A stretch of 20,782 nt of DNA. It comes from Saccoglossus kowalevskii. Lineage: Eukaryota; Hemichordata; Enteropneusta; Harrimaniidae. The notes under the pieces were generated by a model. That model searched no databases. It was given only the letters and a program-made list of their open reading frames with translations, and was not told the origin of the DNA. The DNA lies in the NCBI RefSeq assembly GCF_000003605.2, contig NW_003139850.1:137240-158021 (forward strand), written 5' to 3'. The position numbers and the translations under genes are program-made. Positions within the stretch are counted from its first letter, which is position 1. The number at the start of each line of letters is the position of its first letter. Below are positions 17,301 through 20,782 of this stretch, one piece after another.

Positions 17301-19116
17301 AATTAAAACTATATCTACTCAATGTTGTGTGGTTTTTCTAAAATGCTTTTTTTCCCTGTTCCAGCCAATTGTCATCGAAGAACAACCTGGGCATGGTGAA
17401 GGTGACGTGACTGGTATCGGTTACCTTGTGGTCAGCGAGGGAGGTACTGTAACTTTTTCAAATGTGGTGGTGCCAAGAAACCAACAATATGAAGTTGTGC
17501 TGAGATATCAGGTATTTGTGTTGACATCATTTTTACATCTCACATATACATAGATGTTGAATATAAATGGTTTAGCATCACATGTGAGTGGTATGAGACA
17601 AAACAACTTTCAAATTGTGATTATTTCATCGCCAAATGTAATTTTTTTTTTCTTTTAAGTAATTTTATTTCATTTCAAAATTACAAATACACAGACAAGA
17701 AAAAAATAATAAGTGTGTAGTAAACAAATAAACTGCCCTATCATATAGATTATAGTCTTTGTTTTACAAAAGAAAAAAAAATTTGATATTTTCTTTTATC
17801 ATAAAATTTGCATGAAACAATTGACATACTGTGGAATACTTTATTTTCGCTGGAATTAATTTTCGCTAAAAAGGCTTTTTGGGCATTTTGTATGGAACTT
17901 ATTTTCACTGATTTTTGATGAGTTTATTGTGAAATATAGAAAAAAAGTATATTCGCTGGATTTTATTTTCACGGAATCATCCCTTCAGCAAAAATAAATT
18001 CCAAGCGAAAATAAAGTATTCTACAGTAATAGATAACACTTTCTGTTCATAGGTTTGAAAAGAAAAAACAAAAAAAAAACAATTAAGGCCATACATACTA
18101 ACGAGTTCACTACCAAAACATAGAAGTAACGGTGGAAGCATGTAATGTAAAAATGTAATTTTATTGTAGAACAAATTAATATGATTTTTCACATATTTTT
18201 ACATCATTTCTATACATTATCAGACGATAGTTATGCTTTTGTGTTCCATCGCCCCTGAATCAATATAATTTTTTGATTATAAATTCAGAAACAAAAAAAA
18301 TTATGCCGGGTTTGTGACGTATAATTAAAAACATATTAATACAAATTAACTTAAACAAAGCACTTCATATGTATCATGCATTATAAAAATTTGATATGAA
18401 TGGCTTGATTTGTCGTCTGCACGTCTCAACATAGTGTTATTATACACATTCATGTTGTGCAGCTATGTCATTCTTTGCTACATTCCAATATACTAATCTA
18501 TTACTAATATCAGGAGCGAACATCCAAGCATTTTCACTGTGAAAACAACGGTCTAAAACTCTTTGTACTTTGGGATATTTGTTGAGAATCTCCTGTTGGT
18601 GTAACACGATTACCTCTACATGTGCAACATATATAAATTTGGTTGTTGAGGATTGTCTCTTAGTTGAGTTTGTGCTGTTTTCATGACCTCAGCTGTTTTC
18701 ACTGACTCTTCGAACGGCGATGCACAGCGAGTCACACAGAGCCCGTAAAGATACATTATGGAGTGGTGTACCGGTACATGTATGTCTTTAATAGCTAAAC
18801 AGAATGTTCTGCGACATACGTAGCCTCGTCCTTCGTGAATACACATCCCGTCCACAACAGATTTATTCACATAGTGAAAAACAAACACATACAAAAAAGA
18901 AATATTATTATAAGCATATTTTATTTATTATTATTTTATAAAGACCGAGTCTTATAATTATTTCTGTTCTGTTCTAGAGTGAAAGTCTATGGAACTCTTT
19001 TAGTTTGACACTGACGATGAACTCTCCTGAGCCATATAGTTGTGGGGATATTGATGTACCAGGCGACCCAATAGCGTTGGTGGCTGGCACAGACTTACCA
19101 GCTGCATCGCCCAGTG
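4753..19116 (+). CDS. LAMB: Laminin subunit beta, 5' part (nine coding exons, continues past the window)
   Basis: This is a secreted basement-membrane chain; in the family, beta chains assemble with alpha and gamma chains into the laminin heterotrimer, and the LN domains drive network polymerisation. Joining exons 4753-5394, 8684-8887, 11086-11206, 13181-13348, 15117-15272, 15982-16094, 16635-16856, 17365-17511 and 18978-19116 keeps one frame for about 637 residues. The order is signal peptide (1-19), LN domain (about 25-269), five LE modules (270-321, 324-377, 380-429, 432-482, 485-516), then the start of domain IV (about 523 onward). Beta-chain hallmarks are five LE modules before domain IV, a second LE with CDDC in place of CxC, and the LE5 exit GRSCNE...GYY...LYEAE. 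The start at 4753 is the first ATG after the acceptor and has A at -3. The C-terminal LE modules and coiled coil lie outside. LAMB1 and LAMB2 cannot be told apart here. Confidence 0.93.
5541..5855. repeat. Dispersed repeat, copy A (about 315 bp)
   Basis: Blocks here recur in the same order and orientation at about 18510-18850: GAGTTTGTGCTGTTTCCTTG (GAGTTTGTGCTGTTTTCATG there), CGGTTTTCACCG, CTTCGATCGGCG (CTTCGAACGGCG), ACACAGAGC-like text, and AGAATGTTCTGGGATGTAGC followed by CTCG. The two copies look about 70% similar by eye with indels. Neither keeps an open frame throughout. The class (SINE, MITE or other) is unknown. Confidence 0.75.
7683..7714. repeat. Degenerate TTGG/CTGG simple repeat
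   Basis: TTTGGTTGGTTTGTTGGCTG followed by GCTGGTTGGTTGAG is an imperfect tetranucleotide tract. It is intronic and of no apparent function. Confidence 0.8.
8545..8630. repeat. Short dispersed repeat, copy A
   Basis: After a poly-T run, AGTTAATTTTATTTC, then ACAAATACACAGACAAGAAG, matches 17655-17710 (AAGTAATTTTATTTC, then ACAAATACACAGACAAGAAA). A poly-T next to a short conserved block suggests the 3' end of a retroelement inserted twice in the same orientation. The family is not identified. Confidence 0.6.
8684..8887 (+). CDS. LAMB: Laminin beta coding exon 2: end of LN and start of LE1
   Basis: It encodes residues 215-282 in phase 0 on both sides, with acceptor TTCCAG|GTGC and donor GAG|GTGAGT. 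VLYNPASLF and ATDIRVTLI correspond to the last LN strands (compare the family's 'LDP' and 'TNLRI' positions), and FFAVVDWDVTGQCACFGHAEEC is the LN-to-LE1 junction. The first three cysteines of LE1 are 270, 272 and 279. A weaker GTGAGG donor four bases earlier would break the phase with exon 3. Confidence 0.93.
9040..9172. repeat. Dispersed repeat shared with intron 9, copy A
   Basis: TATCTCAGACTTGCCTTGAT and ATATGCACATGAACTTATTTC here parallel TATCTTAGACATGCCTGGAA and ACATGCACATGAATTTGTTTC at 19185-19320, in the same order with similar spacing. The left part (ACTTATCTGTACGTTCATTC) aligns loosely with ATTGAGCTCTGTGCGTGCTT there. The family is unknown. Confidence 0.55.
9244..9450. mobile_element. 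Diverged MITE copy related to 17829-18026
   Basis: AATACTTTATTTTAGCTGGA at the left and CCAAGCGAAAATAAAGTATT at the right are the same inverted termini as the intact copy at 17829-18026. The interior also aligns: GCTAAAAAGACTTTTTGGG, ATTTTTGACAAGTT, then CTGGATTTTATTTTCACTGA. The last few terminal bases have decayed and an extra GCGAAAATA unit is present near the right end, so this is an older or damaged copy. Confidence 0.8.
10523..10986. repeat. Minisatellite of about 38-40 bp units, about 12 copies
   Basis: Unit core: GATATCAGAATGAGGCTA, then a variable part ending CAACCATTTT. Outer copies are diverged (for example GTATCCGAGTGAAGCTAT first and GATATTGGAATGAGGCTC last). Inner copies are nearly identical and from about 10758 onward largely alternate between a 38 bp ACATAGTCTGACAACC form and a 39 bp GATGGTTCTGGCAACC form, suggesting dimer-based expansion in the middle of the array. 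Confidence 0.95.
11086..11206 (+). CDS. LAMB: Laminin beta coding exon 3: rest of LE1
   Basis: It encodes residues 283-322 plus one base. The acceptor is CGTAACAG|AATGG and the donor GAAG|GTAAGT, so the intron changes to phase 1. NGADCICQHNTEGKNCESC supplies LE1 cysteines 4-7, and ANEC supplies the eighth. The gap between Cys3 and Cys4 is only seven residues, shorter than in vertebrate beta chains. The open frame starting at 11087 in another phase is only its shadow. Confidence 0.93.
11273..11822. mobile_element. Composite non-autonomous element with 12 bp terminal inverted repeats and three internal tandem units
   Basis: AGCTCCGCTGTT (11273-11284) and AACAGCGGAGCT (11811-11822) are perfect reverse complements bounding 550 bp. 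Inside, three units of about 148-158 bp repeat: TTCGACTTCTT...AAAAAC, ACATATAGG, AGATTTGTTCATTT (at 11449, 11597 and 11755), GATGATATCTT, then a TTGAATATTTTTG-like block. A CG-rich leader (TCGTCGTCCGGTGTCGTCGA, about 11328-11347) follows the left end. No open reading frame is present. No target duplication is clear, so the transposon class is unknown. Confidence 0.75.
12845..13093. repeat. 34 bp tandem repeat with a longer outer duplication
   Basis: The unit AGGTGGTCACTATAGACAGG followed by TGGTCTTTATATAG is present three times at 34 bp spacing (ATAGAC at 12891, 12925 and 12959), with a further copy at 13066. The flanks GGCTGCTCACACG...CCTTGAGACTACCTAAA and GGTTGCTCATAAT...CCTTGAAACTGCCTAAA are two copies of a longer module, so a larger unit was duplicated around the short array. 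Confidence 0.92.
13181..13348 (+). CDS. LAMB: Laminin beta coding exon 4: LE2
   Basis: A symmetric phase 1-1 exon encodes exactly one LE module (residues 323-378). The acceptor is AATTTTAG|AATG and the donor GACG|GTGAGT. Cysteines 324, 326, 333, 344, 347, 356, 359 and 377 are seen. GTGVCDDC replaces the usual CxC with CxxC, which is characteristic of the second LE of laminin beta chains. Sequons NTT and NET are present. Confidence 0.94.
13349..15116 (+). other. LAMB: Laminin intron 4
   Basis: This phase 1 intron is 1,768 bp. No strong repeat or gene was found. A hydrophobic open frame at 13574-13888 is AT-driven and unlike any known protein. Bases about 14515-14585 loosely resemble the centre of the 4455-4576 MITE. 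Confidence 0.8.
15117..15272 (+). CDS. LAMB: Laminin beta coding exon 5: LE3
   Basis: This phase 1-1 exon encodes one LE module (residues 379-430). The acceptor is TTCTTCCCAG|CATG and the donor CAAG|GTAAAT. The pattern is ACNCSVEG...DCDGISGQCECKTNVEGRAC (split here), DVCKDTYW, SNPNGC: all eight LE cysteines are present with regular spacing. Confidence 0.95.
15273..15981 (+). other. LAMB: Laminin intron 5, mostly a tandem array
   Basis: This phase 1 intron of 709 bp has about 560 bp of tandem repeats (15341-15905), leaving under 150 bp of unique sequence at the two splice sites. Donor GTAAAT; acceptor TTCTATTTCAG. Confidence 0.9.
15341..15905. repeat. Tandem repeat of 102-105 bp units, about 5.5 copies
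   Basis: Anchor GGTCTGTACCCAATCACC starts at 15374, 15476, 15581, 15683 and 15788, with a truncated sixth at 15891, giving periods of 102, 105, 102, 105 and 103. The unit also contains TTGGTTGTTTCTTAGATCTC, AAACTTGCACAGTATCTGAC and CTTCTTATTGGTTGAATGAC. Copies 3, 5 and 6 carry a three-base-longer GTCATGTGATTGG variant; copies 1, 2 and 4 carry GTCTGTATGG or a close form. Confidence 0.96.
15982..16094 (+). CDS. LAMB: Laminin beta coding exon 6: first part of LE4
   Basis: It encodes residues 431-468, entering in phase 1 and leaving in phase 0 (TTTCAG|AGTG and AAG|GTGAGT). ECTCHAPGSKD, DKETGQCIC, NTEGALCDKCK give LE4 cysteines 1-7; the eighth is in exon 7. TGQCxCxxNTxG is the classic LE core. 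Confidence 0.95.
16095..16634 (+). other. LAMB: Laminin intron 6
   Basis: This phase 0 intron is 540 bp. About 16310-16490 looks like a retroelement fragment: the text GGTGGGACTCCTATGTAGC and ATCGGTGGGTTAGG is followed by AGGATAAGATAACTTTATTG, a tail form common at LINE or SINE 3' ends. No second copy is present in the window, so this is only suggestive. Confidence 0.75.
16635..16856 (+). CDS. LAMB: Laminin beta coding exon 7: end of LE4, LE5, entry to domain IV
   Basis: It encodes residues 469-542 in phase 0 on both sides (TTGTAG|GATG and CAG|GTGAGC). ASNPDGC closes LE4 (Cys482). LE5 cysteines are 485, 487, 497, 504, 506 and 516. After GRSCNE the module lacks its last two cysteines and runs into AGYYVPKLDGLLYEAE, exactly the arrangement by which laminin beta chains pass from LE5 into domain IV. 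Confidence 0.96.
16857..17364 (+). other. LAMB: Laminin intron 7
   Basis: This phase 0 intron of 508 bp runs from donor GTGAGC to acceptor CCTGTTCCAG. It is AT-rich; nothing else was recognised. Confidence 0.85.
17365..17511 (+). CDS. LAMB: Laminin beta coding exon 8: domain IV, part 1
   Basis: It encodes residues 543-591 in phase 0 on both sides (CCAG|CCAATT and CAG|GTATTT). VTGIGYLVVSEGGTVTFSNV and QQYEVVLRYQ follow the beta-chain domain IV pattern (a G-x-G-[FY] strand, then a 'YE[IV]x[IL]RY' strand), distinct from the laminin IV type A domain of alpha and gamma chains. The GTATTT donor is weaker than the others. Confidence 0.9.
17650..17710. repeat. Short dispersed repeat, copy B
   Basis: A poly-T run followed by AAGTAATTTTATTTC and ACAAATACACAGACAAGAAA matches the copy at 8545-8630 in the same orientation. 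It is a likely retroelement end of unknown family. Confidence 0.6.
17829..18026. mobile_element. Intact TA-flanked MITE (Tc1/mariner-like), 198 bp
   Basis: Terminal inverted repeats of about 29 bp differ at one substitution and one single-base indel: CTGTGGAATACTTTATTTTC, then GCTGGAATT at the left, against AATTCCAAGCGAAAATAAAG, then TATTCTACAG at the right. TA flanks both ends (17827-17828 and 18027-18028). The interior has no open frame. A diverged relative lies at 9244-9450. The near-identical termini suggest a relatively recent or well-preserved insertion. Assignment to Tc1/mariner rests on the TA target only. Confidence 0.88.
18510..18850. repeat. Dispersed repeat, copy B (about 340 bp)
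   Basis: It matches copy A at 5541-5855: CATTTTCACTGTGAAAACAA, GAGTTTGTGCTGTTTTCATG, CTTCGAACGGCG, CACACAGAGC, and AGAATGTTCTGCGACATACG then TAGCCTCG. Copy B has about 25 extra bases near 18605-18640. Orientation is the same in both. Confidence 0.75.
18978..19116 (+). CDS. LAMB: Laminin beta coding exon 9: domain IV, part 2 (gene continues)
   Basis: It encodes residues 592-637 plus one base, entering in phase 0 and leaving in phase 1 (TTCTAG|AGTG and AGTG|GTAAGT). SLWNSFSLTLTMNSPEPYSC then GDIDVPGDPIALVAG corresponds to the beta domain IV strand with a W, followed by the 'xxCGxxxP' turn and an 'xxLxPG' segment. The next exon is not in the remaining 1,666 bp, so the coding sequence leaves the window. 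Confidence 0.88.
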
Positions 19117-19184
19117 GTAAGTAAACTGATTGTCAATGAATGATTGATTAATTATTAATCCCCATTCGGACACTGTCCGGAAAT

Positions 19185-19320
19185 GTGGACTTATGGATTG
19201 AGCTCTGTGCGTGCTTCCGGACCTATATCTTAGACATGCCTGGAAGTATTATATTTAAGCTTCACAATTACATTATACATAATATTTATACATGCACATG
19301 AATTTGTTTCACGACCTGAT
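19185..19320. repeat. Dispersed repeat shared with intron 2, copy B
   Basis: TATCTTAGACATGCCTGGAA and ACATGCACATGAATTTGTTTC match the copy at 9040-9172 in order and orientation. Sequence continues similar for about 130 bp. The family is unknown. Confidence 0.55.
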
Positions 19321-19495
19321 TCCTGTGTGTGAAGCACACAATGGGAGTCTTTGCTGTTAGTGTGTCTATATATGTTTGCGTGTGTGATAACAATGTTGTG
19401 ACGAATTTACACCGACATGTGATGACAGGACCTACATTGTGACGATCCTCACTAGTTTCATAATTTATATTAATATTTAATCAAATTTAAGTCAA

Positions 19496-19592
19496 GTTTG
19501 CGAAGCTTAGGTTTAGTAAAGGGAGAATGTATGGTACAGTTTATATGAATATTAATATAATTCCATCTTTACTAAACCTAAGCTTCGCAAAC
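19496..19592. repeat. Perfect 26 bp inverted repeat with 45 bp spacer
   Basis: The left arm 19496-19521 begins GTTTGCGAAGCTTAGG and ends TAGTAAAG. The right arm 19567-19592 begins CTTTACTAAACC and ends AAGCTTCGCAAAC. All 26 bases are complementary. The spacer is AT-rich and can itself partly pair (ATGG with CCAT). It may be a tiny foldback element or the stem of a transcribed hairpin. No protein or tRNA feature is inside. Confidence 0.95.
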
Positions 19593-19649
19593 ATTTCTCT
19601 GTTCAGTCATGGAATATTCAACTTTTATTTAATTACGCAATTCTACTTC

Positions 19650-20475
19650 GCATTGTGTGTTTGTCTGTTGCACTGTTAAAACCATTATCTCAAGAACCAT
19701 GTTGGTTTTTGATGCATAGATGCTCTGGGCTAATGTGCAGATTTAATTAGGTTTCAGTTTAAATTCCTTTATATTAATAAATAATTTGCATGATAATCAC
19801 TGGTAGCCAATTTTTAGCTGTTCTATGACTATTCCATTGATATTTAAAGAACCACTCATTGGTTTTTGATGAAACTTGGTGCACATGCTCTTGGACAATG
19901 CACAGACCTGATTAGTTTTGGATGAAAATACATATATTTTTTTACCTAATTTGCATAATGATTAGTGAATTTTATGGCTTTTACACTAATATCTCAAGTA
20001 CTAATCCTCACATTACAATAGTACATGGATGTCAAAGGATAGTGCACAGACCTGATAAGTTTTGGGGTAATATCGTCACATATTAATTACCCAATTTGCA
20101 TAATAAGTAAAGTTTTGGCTTTTCCACTGATATTTCAAGTGCTAATCATTACATTTCAAGAAAACTTGGTATATAGCTGTTCTAGGACTATGCACAGACA
20201 TTATTAGTTTGGGCTAAAGATCTGTGCATACTAATCATCTAATTTGTGTATTAATTAGCCAACTTTATGCACTTTCAGTTGTTTCTCATGTACTATTCAA
20301 GATATTTCAATGAAACTTGGTACATAGATGCCCTGATATATTTATTACGCAGACCTAGTAAGATCCTGTGCATATTAATGACCTAATCTGCATATTAATT
20401 AGCCAAGTTTAAGCATTTTCATTTGTTTTTTTATGTACTATTCCACAGATATCAATGAAACTTAGTAAGCAAATA
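19650..20475. repeat. Tandem array of about 150 bp units, about 5 diverged copies
   Basis: The motif TGCACAGACCTGATTAG or a close form recurs at about 19735, 19901, 20045, 20193 and 20348 (spacings 144-166). Each unit also carries a GAAACTTGGTACATAGATG-like block, an AATTTGCATATTAATTAGCC-like block and a CACTGATATTTCAAGTACTA-like block. Copies are more diverged than those in introns 2 and 5, so this array is older. Confidence 0.85.
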
Positions 20476-20530
20476 ACACCGAATAAACGGCAAGGTAAAG
20501 ACTATGTCTAATTATAGTAAATACGTACTG

Positions 20531-20620
20531 CGTGCGTGACTCGAACCGGCGCTCGCGTACGGCACCTAATCGCCTAGCTTCACGCCACTACACGTCTTCC
20601 CCTCGGCCACCGGGCATCCC
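20531..20620 (-). mobile_element. tRNA-derived SINE head (pol III promoter boxes)
   Basis: On the minus strand, GGTGGCCGAGGGG (complement of 20599-20611) matches the A box of class II (Ser/Leu) tRNAs, and GGTTCGAGTC (complement of 20538-20547) matches the B box. The intervening 50-odd bases would allow a long variable arm, but no clean acceptor, anticodon or T stem can be folded: the T-arm closing pairs are broken. That points to a tRNA-derived SINE or tRNA pseudogene rather than a working tRNA. The 3' body probably runs left to about 20478. Confidence 0.65.
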
Positions 20621-20782
20621 CAAAAAAGGATGCTTAATAACCGAGCTTATTACGTGCAGAGAACGTGAAACCCGTCCACGCGATACGCGCCACACAGCAT
20701 GGCCAGAATGCGGCAAAGGCCTTCAGATCTGGCTGTAGTAGGATGGTGAAAGTAATGGTACAGCATTTTAACAGTGAATAAG
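20621..20782. other. GC-richer terminal segment, unidentified
   Basis: Bases such as CCCGTCCACGCGATACGCGC and GCATGGCCAGAATGCGGC stand out from the AT-rich surroundings. An open frame through 20532-20738 runs across the SINE head and so is unlikely to be coding. This could be the rest of a larger composite element. Confidence 0.3.

Larger units (their letters stand above)
17512..18977 (+). other. LAMB: Laminin intron 8
   Basis: This phase 0 intron is 1,466 bp. It holds a short repeat (17650-17710), an intact TA-flanked MITE (17829-18026) and copy B of the 315-340 bp dispersed repeat (18510-18850). A minus-strand open frame at 18616-18894 lies inside that repeat and is not considered a gene. 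Confidence 0.88.
19117..20782 (+). other. LAMB: Laminin intron 9 (incomplete)
   Basis: This phase 1 intron starts GTAAGT; its acceptor is beyond the window. It contains a dispersed repeat (19185-19320), a perfect inverted repeat (19496-19592), an array of about 150 bp units (19650-20475) and a tRNA-derived SINE head (20531-20620). The last 150 bases are GC-richer and not identified. Confidence 0.8.

Noticed and set aside
18616-18894. Minus-strand open frame of 92 codons
   Set aside because: It lies in the dispersed repeat; the homologous copy at 5541-5855 does not keep the same frame open.
20532-20738. Arg-rich open frame of 68 codons
   Set aside because: It reads through a tRNA-derived SINE head on the opposite strand, which explains its composition.

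Overview
The window is AT-rich, intron-rich nuclear DNA from an invertebrate animal. The evidence is one multi-exon extracellular-matrix gene with GT-AG introns, a decayed non-LTR retrotransposon, several small inverted-repeat (MITE-like) elements, a tRNA-derived SINE head and several unrelated tandem arrays. The protein and repeat style would fit a marine deuterostome (hemichordate, echinoderm or amphioxus) or a spiralian. The sequence alone does not settle which, and this placement is inference.

The only convincing protein gene is the 5' part of a laminin beta chain on the + strand. Nine coding exons can be joined in phase from the ATG at 4753 to a donor after 19116: 4753-5394, 8684-8887, 11086-11206, 13181-13348, 15117-15272, 15982-16094, 16635-16856, 17365-17511 and 18978-19116. 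They give about 637 residues: signal peptide, laminin N-terminal (LN) domain, five laminin EGF-like (LE) modules, and the first half of the beta-type domain IV. The gene continues beyond the right edge, so the remaining LE modules and the coiled coil are not seen. A 5' UTR exon begins at a duplicated 3' splice site near 4657/4679. The first, noncoding exon was not located; a CpG-richer stretch at about 1790-2345 is the best promoter candidate.

Layout from left to right: a (TAA)n microsatellite at 1-74; a broken LINE on the minus strand at 75-1466; part of a MITE at 1464-1556; low-complexity upstream DNA containing a foldback repeat (3843-3959), a TA-flanked MITE (4014-4199) and a TTTAA-flanked MITE (4455-4576); then the laminin gene. 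Five of its nine introns carry conspicuous tandem arrays or an internally tandem element: about 39 bp units in intron 2, an inverted-repeat-bounded element with about 150 bp subunits plus a 34 bp array in intron 3, about 103 bp units in intron 5, and about 150 bp units in intron 9. Dispersed repeats are shared between introns 1 and 8, 2 and 8, and 2 and 9.

No new enzyme or defence-type system was found. The items most worth a second look are the perfectly duplicated splice acceptor in front of the start codon, the 26/26 bp perfect inverted repeat in intron 9, the composite element in intron 3, and the unusually long first coding exon that carries almost the whole LN domain.
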